Assembly (NCBI RefSeq): GCF_019880585.1
Contig: NZ_JAINVV010000006.1
Location: 62,001-126,000, forward strand
From: Sphingomonas colocasiae
Lineage (GTDB): Bacteria; Pseudomonadota; Alphaproteobacteria; Sphingomonadales; Sphingomonadaceae
DNA length: 64,000 nt
Direction: 5' to 3'
Numbering within the stretch: position 1 is the first letter of the stretch; each line of letters begins with the position of its first letter. A program made the position numbers and the translations under genes. Below, in pieces: positions 1-9,251 of the stretch. The notes beneath the pieces are model-generated. The model was given only the letters and a program-made list of their open reading frames with translations, made no database searches and was not told the origin of the DNA.

Positions 1-12
1 GACGCTAACAGC

Positions 13-2814
13 CTACCATTTGGCGCGGAGAGACGCGGTTACCGATCGGGGCGCACCATACCAGTGCCCACTGCTGGGCGAGTTGGAGACAGTCTGATAA
101 TAGGTCTTGTCGAGGATATTCTCGAGATTTAGCGCCAGTGACCATTTATCGGAGAAGCGATAGTCGATACGCGCCGAGACCACCGCATAGGCTGGAACCG
201 TGAATTCATACGGCGCATAGTCAGGCGGCCCCCAGGACGCGCATTCCCGCTGACCATTGATCGGATTCGACTCACCAACGAAGTTCTGACAAAAATATCC
301 GGTATTATATCCCGCAGATTGTCCATTCACACCAGCGGACAGCGTCAATCCGGAGAGCCTGCCGCGGTGGCCAGCGGCTCCGAAATCATAGCTCATCCAG
401 AGCTTGTAGACCTGCTTTGGCGATATCGAGATAAATGAGGTTCCGGCTATACCGTATTCCTCATACATCTTCCCTTCATAAGTTGCTTCATTATACGTAT
501 AACTTGCAGAAAGCTGCAAACCGCGCCGCAGTTCGCCGCTTACCTCGATATCAAAGCCCGTACTCTGGTACACATTATCGGGATCACCGATATAGCAGCA
601 ACGAACCCCCTCGCTCACCTCGTACTCTGGAATGGTGATATCGCGGATAGCACCTCCTTTCTGCCGCATCCGGTAGGCAGCGAGAGTCAGATTAAGCTTG
701 CCATCTCGCGCCGCCCACTTGACTCCCGCTTCCCAATTCCCCCCCGTTACCGGGGCGAGCGCGGTTTGCTGAGCGGTTCGAAACTCAGACTGGCTCGTAT
801 AGATATCGGTATAACCGACATAGGCCGTCAACGCTTTCGTGACATCAAAAGACAGATTGGCGGCCGGCGGCCAACTGAAGTCGGTGCTGCCATAATGCCT
901 ATTGAACGGCACACTCCTGACATCGCCTATGGCCTTCCCGACACAACCGCTGGATGGCAAGAATACACAAAGCGCCTGCTGGACCTGATTCGTTTGTTCG
1001 CGACTCCAGCGCACGCCAGTGGTCAGGTGCAGCCTGTCGAACGCCGTCAATCTGAGATTGAGATAGGCGGTCGACCGGACCTGACCATTTTCGAGAAAAA
1101 GAGCGCTCGAAAGGGGCTTACGCGGCTCGGTGTAGATGGGGTCGTTGGGGTTGAAGTTCAGAACATTGACCGGCGGATAGGTGCGATTGATGCTTCCAGC
1201 AGGACAGAGAGTCACCCCGTTGCCGCAATAGATCGGCCCGTTCGGATATGGTTGATAGAGATTGTCATGCCGTCCGATAATAAGGGGCTGGTAACCGCGC
1301 CCAGGGGCATCGCTGGTGACACGGTTGACACCCATCGCCACCTCCTGACGCTGCCCGAAAAGCGTGAACGCTCCGGTAAACGTCGCCTCGGCAGACAACT
1401 GCTTCCCGGCATAATCATAATAGCTGCCAATCATGTCTGCCCCGAGTCCATTGACCGGGTTGATCGCCCCCGCGCTTCCGGCCGTCTTCCTGAAACTGGT
1501 CTGCCTGTTCTGCGTCACGTTGAGCTTCAGCAGCCATTCCGAGCCGATCTTCTGCTCAAGCGTGCCGAACAGTTCGCGCGTCTCGAAATCCCAGCGATTC
1601 CATGGAAATACAAGAGACGTCGAACGCGGCAGCTTCAGATCACCGCCGGCCTGATAGCGCGGCAACCCGCCGATCCAAGGCACCGTATCCTGCTTGATAT
1701 AGTTGAGCCCGGCCGTGACCAGCGTGGTCGGCGTGACATCAAGCTCGGCAACGCCGTAGATCAGGATCTTGTTGAGCTTGGCCCGGTCATAGAAATAGCG
1801 CTGGTCTTGGTAGGTGGTCACCAAGCGACCGCGCAGCTTGCCATCGAACGCAAGCGGCGTCGTCGCGTCGATAACAAGGCGATAGTTACTCCAGCTCCCG
1901 ACCTGGGCGTCGATCGACAATTGACTATGATCGAGCGGCTTCTTGCGAACGAGATTCACAGTTCCCGAGGGGTTGCCGTAGGCACTGAACTGCCCCGCTG
2001 CGCCGCGCAATATTTCGACGTGATCGTAAATCGACATGTCGATCTGGGGAAAATAGCCCGCCCCTCCGCCGAACGAGGTCGACAGGGGCGCACCGCCGTC
2101 GACCTGGATGCTTTCGATCTTGAATCCGCGTGAGAGGAAAGTGGTTTCCATGCTCGAAGACCCTTGCACGAGCGTGATGCCCGGCATTTGCCGCATCGCC
2201 GTCGTGAAATCGGTGACATTCTGCTGCTCTAGCCGCTCGCTCGTGAGCACGCTGATTGTCTGCGGCACGTCCTTCATCGATTGCGCGACCTTGCTGCCGA
2301 TGGTCAGCGCCCCCGAAGTGAAGCTGCCGGTGCCCTCGGTCGCTGTGATATCGCGCGAGCCGTTGATCCCGTTGACGCCGACATCCCGGCCGGCTCCGCC
2401 AAAATAGGGAGAGCCCTGACTCCCCTCCACGCGGACCGGCCCGAGCACTCGCTCGCCGTCCTGGGCGGCGATTTCGCCCGCAGTGCCGCCCCTGGTGATC
2501 GTCGCGCTGTTGCCCGACATGCGCGCCGAAAGCCCGGTGCCAGCCAGCAGGCGCGCGAGCGCCGCCTGGGCGGTCATTTCACCGGACACGCCCGGCGAGT
2601 GCTTCCCGGCGACGAGGTCGCTGGAATAGACGAGCTGGATGCCGGTGCTCGACGAGAATGCCTGGAGTGCGGCACGGAGATCGCCGGCGGGAATGGAGAA
2701 GGATTGGGCCGCCGCCTGGGCATGGGCCGCTTGCGGCAATGCGATGGCGGCAGGCGCAGCGAGCGCGATGGCGAGCGCGGTCCGCGAGGACCGGGCGAGA
2801 TGACGCAGTTTCAT
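13..2814 (-). CDS. TonB-dependent siderophore receptor with N-terminal STN domain
   Basis: Outer-membrane receptor of 933 residues, expected to import a ferric siderophore using TonB energy. After a signal peptide ending near AHAQA, residues ~35-110 form a secretin/TonB short N-terminal (STN) domain, followed by a plug with the siderophore-receptor pattern (KDVPQTISVLTSERL, near residue 185) and a beta-barrel ending in an aromatic residue (KW), as outer-membrane proteins usually do. The ATG at 2814 is preceded by a strong AGGGGGG ribosome-binding site. An STN domain normally means signalling to a FecR-type anti-sigma factor, but no FecI/FecR pair lies next to this gene; the only one in the window is at 30.2-31.8 kb with its own receptor. 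The substrate cannot be read from the sequence. Confidence 0.93.
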   Translation of the reverse strand: MKLRHLARSSRTALAIALAAPAAIALPQAAHAQAAAQSFSIPAGDLRAALQAFSSSTGIQLVYSSDLVAGKHSPGVSGEMTAQAALARLLAGTGLSARMSGNSATITRGGTAGEIAAQDGERVLGPVRVEGSQGSPYFGGAGRDVGVNGINGSRDITATEGTGSFTSGALTIGSKVAQSMKDVPQTISVLTSERLEQQNVTDFTTAMRQMPGITLVQGSSSMETTFLSRGFKIESIQVDGGAPLSTSFGGGAGYFPQIDMSIYDHVEILRGAAGQFSAYGNPSGTVNLVRKKPLDHSQLSIDAQVGSWSNYRLVIDATTPLAFDGKLRGRLVTTYQDQRYFYDRAKLNKILIYGVAELDVTPTTLVTAGLNYIKQDTVPWIGGLPRYQAGGDLKLPRSTSLVFPWNRWDFETRELFGTLEQKIGSEWLLKLNVTQNRQTSFRKTAGSAGAINPVNGLGADMIGSYYDYAGKQLSAEATFTGAFTLFGQRQEVAMGVNRVTSDAPGRGYQPLIIGRHDNLYQPYPNGPIYCGNGVTLCPAGSINRTYPPVNVLNFNPNDPIYTEPRKPLSSALFLENGQVRSTAYLNLRLTAFDRLHLTTGVRWSREQTNQVQQALCVFLPSSGCVGKAIGDVRSVPFNRHYGSTDFSWPPAANLSFDVTKALTAYVGYTDIYTSQSEFRTAQQTALAPVTGGNWEAGVKWAARDGKLNLTLAAYRMRQKGGAIRDITIPEYEVSEGVRCCYIGDPDNVYQSTGFDIEVSGELRRGLQLSASYTYNEATYEGKMYEEYGIAGTSFISISPKQVYKLWMSYDFGAAGHRGRLSGLTLSAGVNGQSAGYNTGYFCQNFVGESNPINGQRECASWGPPDYAPYEFTVPAYAVVSARIDYRFSDKWSLALNLENILDKTYYQTVSNSPSSGHWYGAPRSVTASLRAKW

Positions 2815-3035
2815 GAAAACCCCCCTGAATTCGGCTCGATGATTTCGAGCGTTATCCCCTCAACGAACTGAATCAGCGGCACCGCACGGGCCCTGCGATT
2901 TTGAAGCACGCTCCGCTTTCGCAGGGAAATAGTCGCGCAAATGTCTTCGCGATCCGAATGGATCGCCGCGACCCCGCGCCCGTTTCTCACCCTGCTCTTC
3001 GTTTTCCTAACAGCCGCCGTGACAACAAGCCGCTT

Positions 3036-5669
3036 TCAGATCAGCTTGCGAAGCATGACCCTCACAGTCCGCCCGAGTGCGTCGAGATCATCGGGAAGAA
3101 AGCCGCGCGGGGTGACTCCAGCGATATCTGTCACCCTGATCCTGCTGTCGAAAAGATTGTTCGCTTCGACGCTCATACGCAGCCCCTTTGCCCAGCCGCT
3201 CTCCACGCCGACGCCAAGTATGCCCAGCTCCCCGAAAAGGCGGAAACCGACCTGCGTCCTTGCTGCGTAACGCAGATCGCCGAGCGCGTCGGCAAGAGCG
3301 CTGCGCCGCCATGCCGGCGCCTGCCAGTTCGCGTTGAGCGACACCCCGGCACCAGCCTTGCCGAGCGTTGCCGTTGCCTCGATCCGGTGGCGGGGCAATA
3401 CCGAACCGCCATAGCCGGCAAGGCGATCGAGAGGTGCCAGACCGGCATGCCAGCGCACGCGATCGGCGAGTTGCCAGACATGCCCGAGCGACAGTTCGAG
3501 ACGGCCGCGACCGGCAACCGTTTCGAGCGCGCCGGCGGGTCCAATCCGCAAGCCACCCGCGCCGGCTCCGCCGGAAGTGGCTCGTTCGCCGACCGCCGTC
3601 TTCCCGCTCGCACCGAGCGCCGTCGACCAGTTAATCGCCGTTCGCAGGTTTTGAGTCACGCTCTCCTCGATCGAAATCGGCCGCGCATCGACCCGGACCA
3701 AGCGGCCATCATCGTCCCGCAGGAAGCGATCGGGAAACGCCGCCTCCACGTCGGCTGAAAATGACGGCAAACCGCCAGCCATTCCATTTTCCTGCTCGCG
3801 GCGATAATCCATCGTCAAGGTGAGACCAGGCACGGTAGCCAGCCGGAATTGCGCGCCGGCCGCCAGTTCCCCACGGCTGATGGTAGCGAGATCGGGATTG
3901 CCGCCGGTCACCTGCTCAACCTCGACCACTTCACCGCGAACCGGATCATAGAGGCGTACCGCCGGTGTGATGACCAGGGGCGCGGTCAATTGTTCGAGCG
4001 TTGGCGCGGAGCGCTCGACCGAGTAGCGCAGGTTAAGCCGGATCGCCTGCATAGGTGACCATGCGGCTTCAACGCCGAACCGGGTGCGCGGCGGCCCGCC
4101 ATTGCCGACAAAGCCACCCGCGGTCAGATTGAGGCTGAGATCGCCGAGCGGCGCAAGGAAGCCCCCCCTGCTTGCCAGGGGCAGGCTGAAGGCGAGCACC
4201 GCGTCGGCGCTGTCCCTGCCGGTTTGAAAATCGGGATCGTCGCCGTAGCGGGTGGTTCCGCGCGCATGCGCCGCGCCCAGGGACAAGGTCGCGCTGACAG
4301 GCCCAGCGGGAAGCTCGGCCAGGGGGGCGGACGCATTGGCCTGGAGCACGAAGGACGTGGTCTCGCCCTTGCTGACATCGGCGAGGACCGGCGCATCGGG
4401 CAAGCCGGCCGGCGCTCCGTAGGGATTGGCGCCGGCGGCGACGGCAGCCTGGACGCCGCTCCAGTCACGCCCGCGCTCGATCTGGCTTTCGCTTCCGCTC
4501 CAAGCGAAACCGGCACTGAGGCTCAGTTGCGCCTTGCCGGCGCGCCCGGCAAGGCCGAAGCCGAGATTGGCGCCGAATGTCTCGTTCCGGCCGGTCAGTG
4601 GCGCTCCTGCCGCTCGCCGGATGAGCGTATCGCCAGCGAAGGGCGACCAGGCGCTTCCGGGCGGCAACATCCACTGGGCTTGGGCAAAGCCGAGCAGGCT
4701 GCGCGAGCGGGCGAACTGGCCACCGACATTGAGCGATCCCGTGAACCCGCCTATCGGCCGCGAGAAACCGATCTTCAGCCCCATGTCCTCGCTGGCCGGC
4801 GTGAGCGTGCGCGCATCGCCAGCCGCGGCAGGATGAGGTCGATTGACCAAGGGCAGGAAATCGGCAAGCGTCGGCGGAGTCGCCCGTGCAGTCGCCGGCA
4901 CTCCCGCGGTCGTGACCGGCACGCCGGCCAGGGCCGTCAGCGCCGGGTCGATTTCACCGCCGGGTACGAGGCCCACAACATCACCCTCTCCCGAATATTG
5001 TCCGGCGACCGTGGAGACGCGGCGCTCGGCTTCGGTCAATGCGCTGATCCGGCCATAGCCCAATTCGATGCTGGTCGATGCGTGCCCGTCGAGCTTGACC
5101 CGATGAGCGGTCGCGCCGATGCCGGTGGTACCGCCGCGCGTCGCCACGCGCACCGATCCCTCGCCGGTGATCGAGGCGAATTCGCGCTTCAGGATCACAT
5201 TGACCACGAGCTTCCCGGCGGGATAGCCGAGCCGGGTTGCGGCCTCGGGCGGCAGGACTTCGATCCTGGAGACCGCCTCGGGCGGATAGCCGCTGACGCT
5301 GCTGCCAGGCGCCGCCCGCCGGCCGTTGACCAGCATGGCCGATGACGCATCCTCTCCTATACGCGGGCGAAGCGAGCGCAGCAGTTCGCCAATGGTCGAG
5401 GCACCGTAGCTGGCGATTTCATCCGATGTGACCTCAAGTTCGGCCGGCAGCCCCGTGCTGCCCCACGGCGCCCTCACGACTATCTCGCCGGGATCCTCGC
5501 CAGGAACCTCTCGGCCTGCGGTAACGGGAACCGAATCGGGGTCAGCCCTGGGCGGCTGCGGATCCTGTGCGAGGGCGGGTTTTACCGCGAGCATCAGGCC
5601 GGCGATACCGAGGCCCCCTACCTTCAACCGCCCAAATTCAGTCCGCCGGCCCCGCCCCGTACGCACCAT
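3036..5669 (-). CDS. TonB-dependent receptor, paralog A
   Basis: Large outer-membrane receptor (877 residues from the chosen start) with signal peptide, plug domain (LVNGRRAAPGSSVSGYPPEA) and beta-barrel. It is clearly paralogous to the receptor at 52263-54893: the last ~75 residues and the plug align nearly position for position, for example the shared RGFLPDDL and the RKLI terminus. No STN domain is present; a short proline-rich linker follows the signal peptide. The open frame extends to 5687, but that ATG lies in the ribosome-binding site (GGGAGAG) of the ATG at 5669, which begins a good signal peptide (MVRTGRGRR...), so 5669 is preferred. The substrate is unknown; the family is common in sphingomonads. 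Confidence 0.85.
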   Translation of the reverse strand: MVRTGRGRRTEFGRLKVGGLGIAGLMLAVKPALAQDPQPPRADPDSVPVTAGREVPGEDPGEIVVRAPWGSTGLPAELEVTSDEIASYGASTIGELLRSLRPRIGEDASSAMLVNGRRAAPGSSVSGYPPEAVSRIEVLPPEAATRLGYPAGKLVVNVILKREFASITGEGSVRVATRGGTTGIGATAHRVKLDGHASTSIELGYGRISALTEAERRVSTVAGQYSGEGDVVGLVPGGEIDPALTALAGVPVTTAGVPATARATPPTLADFLPLVNRPHPAAAGDARTLTPASEDMGLKIGFSRPIGGFTGSLNVGGQFARSRSLLGFAQAQWMLPPGSAWSPFAGDTLIRRAAGAPLTGRNETFGANLGFGLAGRAGKAQLSLSAGFAWSGSESQIERGRDWSGVQAAVAAGANPYGAPAGLPDAPVLADVSKGETTSFVLQANASAPLAELPAGPVSATLSLGAAHARGTTRYGDDPDFQTGRDSADAVLAFSLPLASRGGFLAPLGDLSLNLTAGGFVGNGGPPRTRFGVEAAWSPMQAIRLNLRYSVERSAPTLEQLTAPLVITPAVRLYDPVRGEVVEVEQVTGGNPDLATISRGELAAGAQFRLATVPGLTLTMDYRREQENGMAGGLPSFSADVEAAFPDRFLRDDDGRLVRVDARPISIEESVTQNLRTAINWSTALGASGKTAVGERATSGGAGAGGLRIGPAGALETVAGRGRLELSLGHVWQLADRVRWHAGLAPLDRLAGYGGSVLPRHRIEATATLGKAGAGVSLNANWQAPAWRRSALADALGDLRYAARTQVGFRLFGELGILGVGVESGWAKGLRMSVEANNLFDSRIRVTDIAGVTPRGFLPDDLDALGRTVRVMLRKLI

Positions 5670-5730
5670 GCTACACTCTCCCGACACATGCCCTCGAAAG
5701 CGGGCACATGTTCAGGACGAGTGAGATGGC
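5670..5730 (-). promoter_or_regulatory. Conserved 5' leader of TonB receptor paralog A
   Basis: The ~60 bp before the start codon is nearly the same as that before paralog B (54894-54954), including 18 identical bases at 5676-5693. It holds the GGGAGAG ribosome-binding site and two CATGTG-type words, one at 5684-5689 and one further upstream. Conservation outside the coding region suggests shared translational or transcriptional control, or a recent duplication that included the leader. Confidence 0.5.
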
Positions 5731-6077
5731 GATGCCCGCACGGGTGCCTTTGGATCCCTAGCTCAACGCCCGTCGGCACAAAGGGGCAGGAGTTGATCGT
5801 GTAATGTGCTTGCTCATCTGGAGCGCGATCTGGTTCTCTCTTGGGCCACCAGTAGAGCCCGACCTTCGAGCAGTCCGAGAGCACCGAGGACAGCGAGCGG
5901 ACTACATCGGAACTGGCCGCATCTCGGGAAAATACCGATACAAATCTCAGAGCATTGAGCATTCAACCCGATAAATATGTGCCCCACCGAGAGTGAGGGA
6001 GCAGACGTAACCACGCGTTCTACCTGAACGCTCGTACAGCAGCGCCCGGGGCGAGGACAAACCGGAGCGAGAGCTGA
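5731..6077. other. Intergenic stretch without a supported gene
   Basis: About 350 bp between the receptor leader and the Q-rich gene. Small open frames exist on both strands, but none has a convincing ribosome-binding site or a recognisable product. No terminator hairpin or repeat stood out. Confidence 0.5.
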
Positions 6078-6716
6078 CTACCCGGAAAAACCAATTTTCA
6101 AGTCGATTTTTTCGCGAAGCACCACCAGATGCGCCTCGAGTTTCTTATTGATTACAGAAAGTTGTTGGGTCAGCCCTAATAACACTTCAAAAAACTGCTC
6201 CCGGAATTCTTCTTTCGCGAACAACTCCCCATCTACATCATCCAGCGCTTCGACAATCTTCAACCTCTTATCGATCGCCCGCTCGATCTCGACGAAGAAG
6301 GGAATTTTCCGCAGAGCGGGATTTGTCTCAAGCATGTCCTTGATCGACCGGCAATTGGCATTCATCCTATCGAGAAAATCGTTAAATCTCGCGATCAACG
6401 CACCGTCTCCGCCCGTCACATCAACGACGCTGACCGTCCCGTCGGCCCTGATCCGCACAAGGGCACCATCAGCGGGCCAAGGCTTTGGCCGCTGCAGCTG
6501 GCACTGATGGGTTTCCTGTTGTTGCTGCTGTTGCTCCTGCTGTTGTTCCTGCATTGCCATCAACAGGTCGGCTGCCTCGAGTTCGCGACTCAGTTCCCTA
6601 ATACGGCCCATCCGGAGCTTGGCATTTACGGCACGTTCGAGGCTTTCCATTACATTGGCCGGAAACTCCACGACAGCCTTGAGCAGCCCAGCCATCCCAT
6701 CAGTCCAATTGCTCAT
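6078..6716 (-). CDS. Hypothetical protein with glutamine-rich tract
   Basis: Protein of 212 residues with no family I recognise. The ATG at 6716 (MSNWTDGMAG) is chosen over the longer frame to 6821 because GGGAGGAAG lies just upstream. The N-terminal ~50 residues are helical; a Q/E tract of about 13 residues follows (bases ~6507-6553); then comes a short beta segment (VRIRADGTVSVVDVTGGDGA) and a long helical C-terminus rich in charged residues (KKLEAHLVVLREKIDLK), likely coiled coil. No signal peptide or membrane segment. It sits alone, opposite in direction to the defence block. Function unknown. Confidence 0.65.
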   Translation of the reverse strand: MSNWTDGMAGLLKAVVEFPANVMESLERAVNAKLRMGRIRELSRELEAADLLMAMQEQQQEQQQQQQETHQCQLQRPKPWPADGALVRIRADGTVSVVDVTGGDGALIARFNDFLDRMNANCRSIKDMLETNPALRKIPFFVEIERAIDKRLKIVEALDDVDGELFAKEEFREQFFEVLLGLTQQLSVINKKLEAHLVVLREKIDLKIGFSG

Positions 6717-7055
6717 GCCATCTTCCTCCCTTGCCACGCCTTTAATGTAGGCAGAACACTGATCCGACGCCATTGCAATGCCGGGTCGAACACCCCGCCA
6801 ATCCAAGGCGAGACAGGACATTCGAAATCCGTGGAAAGAACGAGGTCAGCAACTTTCATCCGGATCGGATGAATCAGGGATGTGGACTGGGGTGTGCCGC
6901 TCGTTTTCTCCGTAAGATTTGTTATCGTACGCATACTGGCCGGGGAACTGGTCGTGTACAGGCATTTTAGCGGCCGGCGATGCACTTCGATATCAGCCGC
7001 GCCAATGGAACCCTCGCCAGACGAGCTGGCATGACCGGCGATCGGTGGATTGATC

Positions 7056-7190
7056 ATGGCCAAAAACATCATCATCTGCTGCGATGGCACAGGCAACGGG
7101 ATCGAAGTCGCGATCTCGAACGTCCTAAAGCTGTACCGCGTTCTCGGGAAAAGTGATCGGCAGAGGGTGCATTACAGCCAGGGAAGCAGC
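7056..7190 (+). pseudogene. DUF2235 (Tle1-like hydrolase) N-terminal remnant
   Basis: The frame from the ATG at 7056 starts KNIIICCDGTGN followed by SNVLKLYRVL, the start of DUF2235 proteins, alpha/beta hydrolases related to type VI phospholipase Tle1. Similarity ends after about 45 codons near 7190; the rest of the family (several hundred residues, including the catalytic Ser motif) is absent and unrelated sequence follows. It is a truncated 5' stub. Confidence 0.65.
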
Positions 7191-7203
7191 GCGCTCGAAG
7201 CGG

Positions 7204-7493
7204 CCTGGCAAATACAATCTCGACTCTGGAGATCGTGTGGACTCCGTGTTCCATCTGCCCAACCGAACGATTGCGCTCAAGGTAAAGCCTCGTATCTCCA
7301 ACTATGTCGATCTCAAACGGGGCGTGTTCCATTGCACCAAGTATCGAGCGGTCAGGACAGCGATGGACGTGCGGACCGAGGCTCCGGTCGAGGCCGCCCT
7401 TGTGACGGAGACGAAGCTCCCCGGAGGGATCTGACATCGCTGCGTCAACATGGCATCCAGCACTTTCAGGCGCTCCTCGAGCGCCGCGCATGA
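7204..7493 (+). pseudogene. Frameshifted C-terminal gene remnant
   Basis: One frame to 7434 encodes RTIALKVKPRISNYVDLKRG, then TKYRAVRTAMDVRTEAP and VTETKLPG. From about 7430 a second frame continues naturally as DLTSLRQHGIQHFQALLERR to a stop at 7493, indicating a one-base frameshift. The intact tail would be about 95 residues of a soluble protein. The parent family is not identified; KRGVFHCTKYRAV recalls tails of some nuclease-like proteins, but I do not claim this. Confidence 0.5.
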
Positions 7494-7533
7494 GCCTTCC
7501 GATTAGACAGCTTCAAGGTGAAAGGGCTCGGGT

Positions 7534-9192
7534 ATGGGGCTGACGATTAACTCGACCACCAACTTCGCTTCAGGGAGGCGCGCCGCAACGGCGAGGATCG
7601 CGCGGCCCATTTCCAGGTGCAGCTTCAACCTGACCGACACCGCTGCCTTCGAGAAGACCATCGAGGCCTGTGTCGAGTGGATGGCGCCCAAGGCGGGAGG
7701 GAACCTGCCCGTCGAGGCTCTTCGCGGGGCGCCGTTCGATCTCGTCGGTCAGTATCAGGCTAACCCGTGCCGTGCCGTCAGGCTGGACGTCCCAGATGGC
7801 TCTGTGTGGGCAGCCTGGTTGAGCGAGTTCTCGGACGGGACGGCGGACGGCACCCCGCCACGCAACTGGATCACCGAGTTGTTCGTCGAGCGCCGCGCTG
7901 GTGAGATGGTCCGCTTCGGCGCTCAGCTCTCGTTCTTGGGTCGACCGGACGACCGGGACTTCATCCTGACGAGGCCGAGGCTGGTGCGGAACATCCTCGA
8001 AGTGCTGTCGGCCGAGGCAGATGGCCAGCCCATGCAGGAGGTGCCAGCACAAATTGGCGAGGCAGATGTCCATGAGTTCGAGGCGCTCGTCTATTCGCAG
8101 GGCCGCCGGCTTCCAATCATCGCACTCTCGCAGAACGCTGATGGCAACTACTTGGTGAACCCACTGCAGGTCGCCCGTCGGCTCTCGGGCGCGGCACATG
8201 TGGCGGAGCTCGACGTCAATGCATCCTGGGCGCTCACCAAGAGTGTCGGCAAGCAGATGTCGGTCTTCGGCGGGGCGGTGCGCATCTACATGCCGGGCTT
8301 GACCACCGACGATGAGGAACGCTTCCGGCATCCGCTGTTCCTCTACCCGCTTGGTATGCGCGCGGCGCAGTTCATCGACATGCTGGCGAGCCGCCTCCTA
8401 CCGCTCACCCTCAGGGACGTCGCGCACGAGAGACCATTCCTTCGCTTCTCCGAGGTTAGAGCCGCTGCCGCGACCATGCCAACCCGGACGGGCGGCGGGC
8501 AGGTGGAGCGCATCTCGGACCTCGAACTCGCCAACTCCGCGCTCAGTCAGCGGGTCGAGGCGCTGGAGGCGGATCTCCAGTCGGCTGACGCGCTGAATGA
8601 CGACGAAGTCAAGCTGCGCCTGGACGTCGAGGCGCGCGAAGAGGAGCTGAAGAACGAGATAGAAATCCTGAAGCGCCGGCTGACGGCCGCAATGAGCGCC
8701 CGGCCAGCTACGGTGCCGGAGGAGGAAGTGCCGGCGCGCGAGCTGGAATCCTATGAGGATCTTCCGGAGTGGGCCGAGGAGGTCCTGGCCGGCAGCGTGG
8801 TCATCATGCAGCCTGCGCTACGCGACTGCCGAAAGACCGGCAGCGACAACATGCTTCGTCGCCTGGAATCGGTGCTCCTCATCCTAAAGAACGAATACGT
8901 CCCGGCCCGGCGATCGAAGTCGCGCGAGGACCGCGCAGCCGCGGACGCAAGCCTCCAGCGGCTCGGCTTCGAGGACACGCCCTGCTTCGCGACCCGGGAC
9001 GATGCGAGCAAGTGGAGCCAGTATTCGGTCGTCTACAAGGGCCGACGGACGGTGCTTTACGACCATTTCAAGAATGGCAACGGCACCGACAATTCCAGCC
9101 AGGCCCGCATCTACTACCACTGGGACGAGGAGGACGGTGCCCTGGTGATCGGCAAGATGCCTTCGCACCTTCCCAACAGCCACACGAACTAG
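7534..9192 (+). CDS. Unnamed protein heading the Wadjet operon
   Basis: Protein of 552 residues with no family name I can assign. Three parts are visible: a predicted alpha/beta N-terminal region (~1-310) with RRLPIIALSQNADGNYLVNP and GGAVRIYMPG; a coiled coil (~325-395); and a C-terminal domain (~415-552) starting EDLPEWAEEVLAG and including VVYKGRRTVLYDHFKNG. No signal peptide or membrane segment. The ATG at 7534 follows GAAAGG at a suitable distance. The stop at 9192 lies 11 or 59 bp before the candidate jetA starts, on the same strand with no room for a promoter or terminator, so it is probably co-transcribed with jetABCD. A sensor or accessory role for the Wadjet complex is inference from position only. 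Confidence 0.75.
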   Translation: MGLTINSTTNFASGRRAATARIARPISRCSFNLTDTAAFEKTIEACVEWMAPKAGGNLPVEALRGAPFDLVGQYQANPCRAVRLDVPDGSVWAAWLSEFSDGTADGTPPRNWITELFVERRAGEMVRFGAQLSFLGRPDDRDFILTRPRLVRNILEVLSAEADGQPMQEVPAQIGEADVHEFEALVYSQGRRLPIIALSQNADGNYLVNPLQVARRLSGAAHVAELDVNASWALTKSVGKQMSVFGGAVRIYMPGLTTDDEERFRHPLFLYPLGMRAAQFIDMLASRLLPLTLRDVAHERPFLRFSEVRAAAATMPTRTGGGQVERISDLELANSALSQRVEALEADLQSADALNDDEVKLRLDVEAREEELKNEIEILKRRLTAAMSARPATVPEEEVPARELESYEDLPEWAEEVLAGSVVIMQPALRDCRKTGSDNMLRRLESVLLILKNEYVPARRSKSREDRAAADASLQRLGFEDTPCFATRDDASKWSQYSVVYKGRRTVLYDHFKNGNGTDNSSQARIYYHWDEEDGALVIGKMPSHLPNSHTN

Positions 9193-9251
9193 GCTATTCG
9201 GTCGTGCATGGACTTCACCCCCCGCCGGTATCGGTATCCCCGCAGGCGGCG

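Noticed and set aside
4224-5345. Plus-strand open frame (373 codons) inside TonB receptor paralog A
   Set aside because: Antisense shadow of a receptor with a clear plug and barrel; composition not protein-like.
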